This document shows positions 44,687 through 54,317 of a stretch of 64,000 nt of DNA, in pieces (within the stretch, counting starts at the first letter, position 1; each line of letters opens with the position of its first letter). Source of the DNA: Pedobacter sp. SYP-B3415 (GTDB lineage: Bacteria > Bacteroidota > Bacteroidia > Sphingobacteriales > Sphingobacteriaceae); contig NZ_RXNQ01000001.1 in NCBI RefSeq assembly GCF_004138205.1, positions 124,001 through 188,000 on the forward strand, in the 5' to 3' direction. The translations under genes and the position numbers were made by a program. The notes beneath the pieces were generated by a model. It did no database searches and was not told where the DNA came from. It saw only the letters and a program-made list of their open reading frames with translations.

Positions 44687-45316
44687 TTAGTAGTTATAGT
44701 AACCGGACGAAATAATAATTGATTCGATCTCACGATCCTCGCGGGGGTCGTATTTTGATTTCAGGTTGTGACCAACCACACGGGCAACAGACTGGTAAAG
44801 AAAGGCGTTAAAGCCACCTTTGGTCTCCTTTACGATATCGTATGTGGTGCGGCCCACCTCGCGGTCAATAAGCTTGGTAAGAATCTGCCCCTGTGTAATG
44901 GTTAGCTCTTTTATTTCGCGGTTAAACATGTCTTTTATTTCCTTATCGCAGGCTTTGACAAGTTTACGCTGTTCTTTCCGGTCTTTTGTCTGCGACAGAT
45001 CATATTCCAGCTGACCATAACGGCGTTTGGCATACAGTGCGTAAGGCATCACCTTGAGAACGTTGTATCTGAGGCGGTTGAACGCCACTCTGTCGGCTTC
45101 CGAGCGGAATGTGCGCTGCCCGAATATCCTGACTTCCGATAAGGCGATCCAGGGAATCATTTCTCCGTTGTATTGGGTAAGGGCTACCCGAATGGTATCA
45201 TTCTTGCCGGTTTTTGGTTTCGGCAGTGATGAGGGGTCTTCCTGTGCACGCACATTGAGCGTCCAGCAGGCAGAAATGATGACACAAAGCGGAAGAAAAA
45301 ACCTCAGAAATTTCAT
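44687..45316 (-). CDS. DUF4294 secreted protein
   Basis: 209 aa from the ATG at 45316 (MKFLRFFLPLCVIISACW); the alternative ATG at 45334 lies inside the -7 box. Signal peptide about 1-24. The Bacteroidota-specific DUF4294 region includes GEMIPWIALSEVRIFGQR, YNVLKVMPYALYAKRRY and KGGFNAFLYQSVARVVG. Function unknown. First gene of the DUF4294-peroxidase-bshB1 unit, so it may act in envelope or redox maintenance. Confidence 0.85.
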   Translation of the reverse strand: MKFLRFFLPLCVIISACWTLNVRAQEDPSSLPKPKTGKNDTIRVALTQYNGEMIPWIALSEVRIFGQRTFRSEADRVAFNRLRYNVLKVMPYALYAKRRYGQLEYDLSQTKDRKEQRKLVKACDKEIKDMFNREIKELTITQGQILTKLIDREVGRTTYDIVKETKGGFNAFLYQSVARVVGHNLKSKYDPREDREIESIIISSGYYNY

Positions 45317-45331
45317 AAATTTATGCTTTCG

Positions 45332-45339
45332 CAAAGTTA
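45332..45339 (-). promoter_or_regulatory. -7 box of the DUF4294-gpx-bshB1 unit
   Basis: Minus-strand TAACTTTG, exact consensus, 15 nt before the ATG at 45316; a -33 box is not obvious. Confidence 0.45.
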
Positions 45340-45425
45340 CGGCTTATTTTATATATTGGTTTTGCACGTTATCTAATATAAACTTAAACTGACACAGAAA
45401 GTAATTTATTACGTAAATAATACAA

Positions 45426-47633
45426 ATGAAGAACGAGCTTGTTATTGATCTTGAGGCAGAAAAGAAAGAGATATTGAAGAGATACAGGGCGTTGCTCAGG
45501 GCTTGCAAGCCAACTCTGCAAAAAGGTGATAAAAAGGAAATCCGTAAGGCGTTTGATATGGCGCTCGAGAGCCACAAGGACATGCGCCGTAAGTCTGGTG
45601 AACCTTATATCTACCATCCTATTGCCGTTGCACAGATTGCCGCCGAAGAGATTGGTCTTGGTACGACCTCCATCGTTTGTTCGCTGTTGCACGATGTTGT
45701 AGAAGACACCGATATCACGCTGGAAGACATTGAGTTTTCTTTTGGAAAGAAGACGGCAAAGATCATTGACGGACTAACAAAAATTTCAGGGGTATTTGAT
45801 TACAACAGTTCGCTGCAGGCCGAGAACTTCAGAAAAATGCTGCTTACCCTGGCAGATGACGTGAGGGTGATCCTGATCAAACTTGCCGACCGGCTGCACA
45901 ACATGCGCACCATGGATTTCATGCCGCGCCAGAAGCAGTTGAAAATCGCTTCAGAAACGATTTACCTCTACGCCCCGCTGGCACACCGGTTGGGTCTTTA
46001 CGCCATTAAATCTGAACTTGAAGACCTCTCAATGAAGTATCTTGAGCCAGATACCTATAAATTTATTGCAAAGAAACTTAACGAGAAAAAGGCCGAACGG
46101 ACTTTGTTTATCAAGAAGTTCGTAGAGCCTATCACGGAAATCCTTGAAGAACAGGGCCTGCGTGCCAGCGTATACGGGCGGCCTAAGTCTATCCATTCGA
46201 TCTGGAACAAGATGAAGAAGAAAAATATCCCTTTTGAAGAGGTATATGATCTTTTTGCCATCCGGATCATTCTCGACAGTGCTCCTGATCACGAAAAATC
46301 AGATTGCTGGAAGGCGTATTCGATTGTTACAGATCTCTATCGTCCAAATCCCGATCGCCTTCGCGACTGGGTATCATCCCCGAAGGGAAATGGCTACGAG
46401 TCCCTGCATACAACCGTTATGGGGCCTAAGGGGCAATGGGTAGAAATACAGATCCGGACCCTTCGCATGAATGAAATTGCAGAGAAAGGTTTTGCCGCGC
46501 ACTGGAAGTACAAGGAATCAACGAATGATAACGGTCTCGATCAGTGGATCCAGAAAGTGCGCGAGATGCTGAGCAATCCTGAAGCGAACGCACTTGACTT
46601 TATCGACGATTTCAAGATGAATCTCTTCTCTGATGAGATTTTCATTTTTACCCCGAAGGGCGCACTGATCCAGCTGCCGATGGGTGCAACCGCGCTTGAT
46701 TTTGCCTTCGAGATCCATACGGATGTAGGCGCGAAGTGTATTGGCGCAAAAGTAAACCATAAGCTTGTTCCGCTATCTTACAAGCTGCAGAATGGCGACC
46801 AGGTTGAAGTTATAACCTCGGGTAAACAAACGCCCAAAGAAGACTGGCTGAATATTGTTGTAACAGCAAAGGCGAAGTCGAAAATCAAATCGTCTTTAAA
46901 AGAGGAAAAGCGCCGAATCGCTGAAACAGGAAAAGAGACGCTCGAGCGTAAACTCAAGTCGCTCAAAATCACCTACAACACTGAAAACTTAAATAAGCTG
47001 ACCTACTTCTTCAAGCTGCCTTCAACGCAGGAACTGTTTATCCGGGTTGCCCAGGGGCAGATTGAGATGAAGGATATGAAGGATTATCTGGCCAGCGAGA
47101 AAGAGATTGAAACCCGTGGCCCTGAACGTTCTGAAAATCAGCAGATCGAAGCACTGCTAAGCAAGGTTAAAGGTCCTGAAAATGATATTCTCCTTATTGG
47201 GGAAGATATGCAGAAGATCGACTACACACTGGCTGCATGCTGCAACCCGATACCGGGCGATGATGTATTCGGCTTCGTAACGGTTAATGAAGGTATCAAG
47301 ATCCACCGGACAAATTGCCCTAATGCAGCCCAGCTTATGGCCAATTATGGCTACCGGGTTGTTAAGGCAAAATGGAACAAACAAAAAGAGCTGACTTTCC
47401 TGACCGGACTGCATATTGTGGGAATAGATGATGTCGGTCTGATCAACAACATTACCAAAGTTATATCGAACGACTTTAAGGTCAATATGCGCTCCATTAC
47501 GGTAGATACCAATGATGGTATTTTTGACGGCTCAATCATGATTTACGTCAATGATACCGAGCACCTGGAAAAGCTGATTTCTGACCTGATGCGGGTTAAG
47601 GGGGTAACCGGTGTAACGCGCTTCGATGCCTGA
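45426..47633 (+). CDS. spoT: Bifunctional (p)ppGpp synthetase/hydrolase (Rel/SpoT type)
   Basis: 735 aa, standard long RSH length. HD hydrolase domain with H89-D90 in LLHDVVEDTD, synthetase with RLRDWVSSPKGNGYESLHTTVMGP (G-loop region about 325-345), TGS domain (about 405-465, FTPKGALIQLPMGATALDFAFE), the conserved CCNPIPGDDVFGFV segment and a C-terminal ACT domain. Both active sites look intact, so it should both make and break (p)ppGpp. Followed by fur and purA in the same direction; ppGpp inhibits PurA in other bacteria. Confidence 0.95.
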   Translation: MKNELVIDLEAEKKEILKRYRALLRACKPTLQKGDKKEIRKAFDMALESHKDMRRKSGEPYIYHPIAVAQIAAEEIGLGTTSIVCSLLHDVVEDTDITLEDIEFSFGKKTAKIIDGLTKISGVFDYNSSLQAENFRKMLLTLADDVRVILIKLADRLHNMRTMDFMPRQKQLKIASETIYLYAPLAHRLGLYAIKSELEDLSMKYLEPDTYKFIAKKLNEKKAERTLFIKKFVEPITEILEEQGLRASVYGRPKSIHSIWNKMKKKNIPFEEVYDLFAIRIILDSAPDHEKSDCWKAYSIVTDLYRPNPDRLRDWVSSPKGNGYESLHTTVMGPKGQWVEIQIRTLRMNEIAEKGFAAHWKYKESTNDNGLDQWIQKVREMLSNPEANALDFIDDFKMNLFSDEIFIFTPKGALIQLPMGATALDFAFEIHTDVGAKCIGAKVNHKLVPLSYKLQNGDQVEVITSGKQTPKEDWLNIVVTAKAKSKIKSSLKEEKRRIAETGKETLERKLKSLKITYNTENLNKLTYFFKLPSTQELFIRVAQGQIEMKDMKDYLASEKEIETRGPERSENQQIEALLSKVKGPENDILLIGEDMQKIDYTLAACCNPIPGDDVFGFVTVNEGIKIHRTNCPNAAQLMANYGYRVVKAKWNKQKELTFLTGLHIVGIDDVGLINNITKVISNDFKVNMRSITVDTNDGIFDGSIMIYVNDTEHLEKLISDLMRVKGVTGVTRFDA

Positions 47634-47706
47634 GCCACAGGCCCTGGCGAGCGGCATGGCAATGTAAAAATGACCGCCCGGATTCCTCATATTAACAAAA
47701 AAACAA

Positions 47707-47714
47707 TACCTTTG
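47707..47714 (+). promoter_or_regulatory. -7 box upstream of fur
   Basis: TACCTTTG, exact TAnnTTTG match, 16 nt before the ATG at 47731. No TTTG at -33. Confidence 0.4.
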
Positions 47715-47730
47715 AACGGAGTTTAAAGCT

Positions 47731-48219
47731 ATGTCAGAACACAATACCAACGAGCTGGTTCGCAAGATATTCGAGGCCTATCTCGAGAATAAAAATCTCA
47801 GAAAAACCCCCGAACGTTTTGCTATCCTCGAAGAGATCTATTCCCGAAATGATCACTTCGATGTAGAGACCCTGTACATTCACATGAAAAATCAGAAATA
47901 CAGGGTGAGCCGCGCAACGGTTTACAATACACTTGAACTTCTTGTGTCCTGTGACCTGGTAACCAAACATCAGTTTGGCAAAAACATGGCCCAGTTTGAA
48001 AAGTCATATGGTTATCGCCAGCACGACCACGTAATCTGCATTGAATGCGGCAAGGTGGTCGAGTTTTGTGATCCGCGCATTCACCAGATCCAGAGCATGG
48101 TAGGCGAATTGCTTAAATTCGACATCAAACACCATTCATTAAACCTTTATGGTTTTTGCCTCGACTGCAGTGTGAAGCAAAAAATGAAGGAAAACGCCCT
48201 CGCCGAAAGCCACAATTAG
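47731..48219 (+). CDS. fur: Fur-family metal-responsive repressor
   Basis: 162 aa. Winged-helix N domain with TPERFAILEEIYSRNDHFDVETLY and SRATVYNTLELL, and dimerisation domain with HDHVICIECGKVVEFCD. C-terminal CLDC gives the second half of the structural zinc CxxC pair, and the Fur-type regulatory-site histidines (HDH and the later HHS) are present. Fur, as opposed to PerR or Zur, is the most likely type. It precedes purA by 33 nt. Confidence 0.9.
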   Translation: MSEHNTNELVRKIFEAYLENKNLRKTPERFAILEEIYSRNDHFDVETLYIHMKNQKYRVSRATVYNTLELLVSCDLVTKHQFGKNMAQFEKSYGYRQHDHVICIECGKVVEFCDPRIHQIQSMVGELLKFDIKHHSLNLYGFCLDCSVKQKMKENALAESHN

Positions 48220-48243
48220 AGATCTGAAACTATAACAAGCTAA

Positions 48244-49530
<1,287 letters not shown>

Positions 49531-49552
49531 CCGGACATTTGTTAGCTATATG

Positions 49553-49585
49553 GCAGCCTGTTTAACGAGCAGGCTGCTTTTTTTT
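49553..49585 (+). terminator. Terminator after purA
   Basis: GCAGCCTG (49553-49560) pairs with CAGGCTGC (49570-49577), followed by eight T. Confidence 0.85.
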
Positions 49586-49596
49586 GGCATTTTGTG

Positions 49597-49604
49597 TAGT
49601 TTTG
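49597..49604 (+). promoter_or_regulatory. -7 box of pabB
   Basis: TAGTTTTG, exact consensus, about 19 nt before the ATG at 49624. A TTTG exists only 10 nt upstream, in the terminator T-tract, too close for a -33 box. Confidence 0.4.
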
Positions 49605-49623
49605 GCGACGTTTTACACTCTAG

Positions 49624-50886
49624 ATGAACAGCAGCGACTTCAGGCTTAAAGCATTATCCTGGGCAGACAGTTTCCCCGTCTGCTGCCTGCTCGATTCTAA
49701 CAGCTATACAAGCGACCGGTTTTCCGGTTATGAATTTCTGGTGGCTGCGGGTGTGTCTGCCGAGCTTTGTGAACAGCCGGGAGCTGCCTTTTCTGCGCTT
49801 CTGCAATTCAGAAATAAGTACCCAGGCTGGCTGTTTGGGTTCTTTAGCTACGACCTGAAAAATGAAACGGAAGAACTTTCTTCGTCAAATCCCGACTATA
49901 TCGAATTTCCGGGTCTTTATTTTTTTTCACCGGTACATGTAGTGGGCTGGCGCAACGGGAAAGCCGAAGTGCTGGTCGGGAACGAAGACATATTAAACGA
50001 TATTAATGCATGTACCCTACCGGCTGCAAACAAGGCACAAATCAGCATCAGCAGCCGGCTAAGCAGGCAACAGTACCTTGACCGGGTTCAACAGATCAGG
50101 TCGCGAATAACGCTTGGCGAGGTTTATGAGCTGAATTTCTGCCAGGAGTTCTTTGCAGAATATACGACTATCAATACGGCCTCTGTGTTTGCAGCCCTGA
50201 ACGCCTATTCCCCTACGCCCTTTGCAGCCTATTTCAAACTACAGGACCTTTACGCCTTGTGCGCCAGTCCTGAACGTTTCCTTTGTAAGCGTGGCGACCG
50301 GCTTATCTCCCAGCCAATCAAAGGTACCGCAGCACGGTTAGCAGATGAAGCGGCTGACAAGGCGGCGGCTGAAAAGCTTCGTCTTGATGCCAAAGAGCAG
50401 GCTGAAAATGTAATGATCGTTGATCTTGTTCGAAATGACCTGACCCGGAGCGCCCTGCGCGGCAGCGTGAAGGTCGATGAGTTGTTTGGCATCTACTCCT
50501 TTCGCCAGGTGCATCAAATGATCTCTACGGTAAGTTGCAAACTTGATCCGTCGGTAAGCGCCGTAGAGGCGATACAGCACACCTTTCCGATGGGCTCCAT
50601 GACCGGCGCACCCAAGATCCGGGCCATGCAGCTTATTGAGGACCTTGAAACCAGCAGGCGTGGCCTCTATTCAGGCGCCATAGGTTATTTCAACCCAGAT
50701 GATGACTTTGATTTTAACGTCGTTATTCGTAGTATTTTATATAACGCCAAACGAAAATACCTCTCCTTTCAGGTAGGCAGTGCCATAACTTTTGCCGCAA
50801 ATCCGGCAACTGAATACGAAGAATGTTTGCTTAAAGCCGCGGCTATGGCCGCCATTTTAGGCAGCCGACTTCCCGCGGCCGATTAA
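49624..50886 (+). CDS. pabB: Aminodeoxychorismate/anthranilate synthase component I
   Basis: 420 aa chorismate-utilising enzyme, shorter than TrpE as is usual for PabB. GEVYELNFCQEFFA, ASPERFLC, QPIKGTAAR and ENVMIVDLVRNDLTR are the core motifs, and GSMTGAPKIRAMQLIEDLE the catalytic helix. Expected reaction: chorismate plus ammonia to aminodeoxychorismate for folate. The KGTAAR lysine and the PIKGT stretch are as expected for PabB. The glutaminase subunit is not adjacent. Monocistronic, followed by SusCD. Confidence 0.9.
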   Translation: MNSSDFRLKALSWADSFPVCCLLDSNSYTSDRFSGYEFLVAAGVSAELCEQPGAAFSALLQFRNKYPGWLFGFFSYDLKNETEELSSSNPDYIEFPGLYFFSPVHVVGWRNGKAEVLVGNEDILNDINACTLPAANKAQISISSRLSRQQYLDRVQQIRSRITLGEVYELNFCQEFFAEYTTINTASVFAALNAYSPTPFAAYFKLQDLYALCASPERFLCKRGDRLISQPIKGTAARLADEAADKAAAEKLRLDAKEQAENVMIVDLVRNDLTRSALRGSVKVDELFGIYSFRQVHQMISTVSCKLDPSVSAVEAIQHTFPMGSMTGAPKIRAMQLIEDLETSRRGLYSGAIGYFNPDDDFDFNVVIRSILYNAKRKYLSFQVGSAITFAANPATEYEECLLKAAAMAAILGSRLPAAD

Positions 50887-50983
50887 CAAAGTAAATTTCT
50901 CGGTTTTATTTCTTTTTTTAAAAGACATATAAGTATCTTGTAGTGTCTAACCTATTTCTTATGTTGCTATTTACGCTTGCTAT

Positions 50984-51002
50984 GCCTGCTCTGCAGAGGC
51001 AG
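50984..51002 (+). promoter_or_regulatory. Hairpin upstream of susC
   Basis: CCTGC-(TCTGCAGAG)-GCAGG lies about 75 nt before the susC ATG in an otherwise featureless AT-rich leader (50887-51077). No consensus promoter was found. It could be a leader structure or a weak terminator. Confidence 0.3.
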
Positions 51003-51077
51003 GGGTTGAGCCCGCCCGGGTGACTATACTCCGAACTGCAAAAATCAACTATCCATTTATAACCAACTGTAAACTCC

Positions 51078-54000
51078 ATGAAAAAACCTTACCCATGGGT
51101 GCGGCTTGTCCTGCCCTTTTTGCTGTGCTTTTTCTGCACACTCCAGGTTTTTGCCCAAACCACTGTCAAAGGAACTGTTCTCGATGATAAGGGCGAACCC
51201 ATTCCCGGTGCTACTATTATGGAAAAAGGCACCACCAACACAGTTACCACAGATGCTTCCGGAAATTACCAGATCAGACTGAGCCAGGCGAACGCCACGC
51301 TGGTCATTTCTTTTGTCGGTTTTGAAAGAAGCGAAGCGGCTGTCAACGGCCGCACAACCGTCGACGTTATGCTAAAACCATCAACCCAGGATCTGAGCGA
51401 GGTTGTGGTGACCGGCTATACCACACAACGCAAAAAAGACCTGACGGGCTCTGTTGCCATCGTCGACATTGCGCAATTGAAAGCCCAACCGGCTGCCAGT
51501 GCTGTCGAGGCGATGCAAGGCAAGGCACCCGGCGTACAGATCATTAACGACGGCGCTCCGGGATCTACGCCGCAGATCCGTATTCGCGGCAACAGTACCA
51601 TTAATAATAACGACCCGCTTTATGTGGTAGACGGTATGCCTTACGAAGGCAAACTTTCCTGGCTAAACCAGAACGATATTGAAAGCATGCAGGTGCTCAA
51701 AGACGCATCAGCAGCATCGATCTATGGTGCCCGGGCCAACAACGGTGTCGTGATCATTACAACCAAGATCGGAACGGAAGGTCCGCCGCGTATCAACCTC
51801 GACGTTTATTACGGCTCGCAGGCGCCACGCAAGGACGCTTTCCCGCAAATGATGAGTCCGATTCAGTATGCTGAATACATGTTCGCCAGTTACCGCAATG
51901 CGGGCAAAACGCCCGCTACCGGCACCAACTATGGCAGCGGAAGCAGTCCAACTCTCCCTGAGTACCTTGTGGCTGGTGGCAAAACAGGGCAGGAAATCAC
52001 AGCCGCCGATGCTGACCCATCCCGTTACCTGTATTCGCGCAATCCTTCTACCTTTTACCAGATCACACGCGCCAACCAGGCCGGAACAAACTGGTTCGAT
52101 GAGATCACAGAGAATGCACCCATTCAGAACTACCAGCTCAGTACCACCGGCGGTGGTGAAAATTCCAGTTATGCCTTTACCGGCGGTTACCTGAACCAGC
52201 GTGGAACGATAAAATATACCGGTTTTGAACGGTACAACATCCGGTCAAACACCAGGCTTTCAGCTTTCAACAAGCGGCTGCGTTTTGGCGAAAATGCACA
52301 ATACAGTTATTCTGAAGGCTTTGGCTTTGGGGTTAATCCGAACACATCGGGTGGTTACCAGGCTGAGGGCAGTGCAATCGGCTGGGCTTACAGGATACCA
52401 ACCATTATCCCCGTGTACGACATCATGGGCAACTACGCGGGCAGCCGCGGAAGCCAGCTTGGTAACGCCGAAAACCCGCTTGCCACGCTGTTCAGAGCAA
52501 AGGATAATAAGAACCGGAGCAACTTTTTCTTCGGGAATGTGTTCGGCGAACTGGATATTATAAAAGGTCTGACGGCAAGAACAAGCTTTGGTCTCCGGTA
52601 CGAGAATTACAACGGCATGAGCATGCGTTATCCAAACCTGGAATTCTCTGAAGGCAATAACTCAAATAACCTCAACGAATATCAGGGTTACACGACAGAC
52701 TGGACCTGGACCAATACCCTGACCTATAACCTTGAGATGGAGCGCCACCGGCTTACCCTGCTTGCCGGCACCGAAGCCATAAAATCAAGGAACCGCCAGC
52801 TGAACGGGGGTAGAAATGACTATTTTATTCTTGGTAACCAGGATTATTACTACCTGAATGTGGGTGCATCGAACATCAGTAACTCCAGTACGGGCTCTGT
52901 GGGTGCACTATTCTCGCTTTTCGCGAAGGCCGATTACGCATTCAATGACCGCTATCTGCTTAGCGCAACTATCCGGCGCGACGGTTCATCAAATTTCGGC
53001 AGCAATTACCAGTACGGGTATTTCCCCGCTGCAAGTGCTGCCTGGCGCTTGTCTCAGGAAAGTTTTCTTAAAGAATCAAAATGGGTTAATGACCTGAAGC
53101 TGCGTGTTGGTTACGGAGAAACCGGTAACCAGCGTATCCCGGGTTTCCAGTACCTTGACCGCTTCGAGTCATCAATTATAACAACAGCGTATCCAGTTGG
53201 GGGAGGCAACGGCCTGCTGACCGGCGTTGCCCAAGTTGATTACCAAAACCCGGACGTGAGATGGGAAGCATTAAGATCGTTGAACATTGGTCTGGACTTT
53301 GCGTTTTTGAACTCAACAATTGATGGTTCGATTGATTGGTACAACAGGAAAACAACTGACATGCTTTATCCGGTACCATTGCCTTCGACAGCCGTCGGAC
53401 TTGGCAGGTCCCCGTTTACCAATATTGGCGATATGACGAATGAAGGTTTTGAGCTTTCACTTTTCTATCACTACGGCCGAAACACCAAAAGCGATTTTAC
53501 GTTTGATGCCGGTATCAATGTTTCGCGGAACGTGAACACGCTGACAAAACTTGCCCCCAACGTAGCTCAGCAGCCATACAACAACCTGCGAAGCCTGACT
53601 ACAAGCCGCCTTAAAACCGGCGAGCCATTCGCAGCATTTTATGGTTATGAAGTCGATGGTATCTATACTGCTGCAGACCTTGCAAATCCAAACGTTGCAA
53701 AATACACCGGCGCACGTGTAGGCGGCCTTAAGTTCAGAGATATTGATGGCAGCAACAGCATTACACCCGATGACAGAACGACCATTGGCAATCCTTATCC
53801 GGACTTTATTTACTCGTTAAGCCTGAATGCGGCATGGAAAAATTGGGATATCGCTATGTTTTTTAACGGTTCTCAGGGAAATGACTTGTACGAAGCTACC
53901 CGCTATTTCACAGACTTCCCTACTTTCGACGGCGCCCGAAGCACGCGCCTGCTTGATGCCTGGAGCCCTTCAAACCCCTCAAGCCTGACACCCTCTCCAT

Positions 54001-54302
54001 ACAACGGTGTTTCTGATTTTGAGTACGCTTCATCAAGTTATTATATCCAGGATGGCAGCTTTTTCCGGATGAGGAACCTGCAGATTGGCTATAAAATCCC
54101 GACATCAGTATTTGGCAAAACAAAGGCCATCTCTAACTTCCGGATTTATGCCAGTGCTACGAACTTGTTCACCCTAACCAAGTACACCGGCCTGGATCCT
54201 GAAGTAAGTCAGCTGTCGTCAACATTTTCAGCCCCGGGCGTAGACCTTGGCATTTACCCTACCCCAAGACAATTTCTTCTGGGCATCAATGTTGGATTTT
54301 AA
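51078..54302 (+). CDS. SusC-type TonB-dependent outer membrane transporter
   Basis: 1074 aa. Signal peptide to VFAQ, carboxypeptidase-regulatory-like domain (TVKGTVLDDKGEPIPGATI onward, about 28-110), plug with EVVVTGYTTQRKKDLTGSV and PLYVVDGMPYEG, then a 22-strand barrel whose end is QFLLGINVGF. The substrate class cannot be read from sequence. No regulator (ECF sigma/anti-sigma, HTCS) or glycoside hydrolase is adjacent; it stands between housekeeping genes with only its SusD partner 15 nt downstream. Confidence 0.93.
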   Translation: MKKPYPWVRLVLPFLLCFFCTLQVFAQTTVKGTVLDDKGEPIPGATIMEKGTTNTVTTDASGNYQIRLSQANATLVISFVGFERSEAAVNGRTTVDVMLKPSTQDLSEVVVTGYTTQRKKDLTGSVAIVDIAQLKAQPAASAVEAMQGKAPGVQIINDGAPGSTPQIRIRGNSTINNNDPLYVVDGMPYEGKLSWLNQNDIESMQVLKDASAASIYGARANNGVVIITTKIGTEGPPRINLDVYYGSQAPRKDAFPQMMSPIQYAEYMFASYRNAGKTPATGTNYGSGSSPTLPEYLVAGGKTGQEITAADADPSRYLYSRNPSTFYQITRANQAGTNWFDEITENAPIQNYQLSTTGGGENSSYAFTGGYLNQRGTIKYTGFERYNIRSNTRLSAFNKRLRFGENAQYSYSEGFGFGVNPNTSGGYQAEGSAIGWAYRIPTIIPVYDIMGNYAGSRGSQLGNAENPLATLFRAKDNKNRSNFFFGNVFGELDIIKGLTARTSFGLRYENYNGMSMRYPNLEFSEGNNSNNLNEYQGYTTDWTWTNTLTYNLEMERHRLTLLAGTEAIKSRNRQLNGGRNDYFILGNQDYYYLNVGASNISNSSTGSVGALFSLFAKADYAFNDRYLLSATIRRDGSSNFGSNYQYGYFPAASAAWRLSQESFLKESKWVNDLKLRVGYGETGNQRIPGFQYLDRFESSIITTAYPVGGGNGLLTGVAQVDYQNPDVRWEALRSLNIGLDFAFLNSTIDGSIDWYNRKTTDMLYPVPLPSTAVGLGRSPFTNIGDMTNEGFELSLFYHYGRNTKSDFTFDAGINVSRNVNTLTKLAPNVAQQPYNNLRSLTTSRLKTGEPFAAFYGYEVDGIYTAADLANPNVAKYTGARVGGLKFRDIDGSNSITPDDRTTIGNPYPDFIYSLSLNAAWKNWDIAMFFNGSQGNDLYEATRYFTDFPTFDGARSTRLLDAWSPSNPSSLTPSPYNGVSDFEYASSSYYIQDGSFFRMRNLQIGYKIPTSVFGKTKAISNFRIYASATNLFTLTKYTGLDPEVSQLSSTFSAPGVDLGIYPTPRQFLLGINVGF

Positions 54303-54317
54303 CGTAAAACCGAAAAC

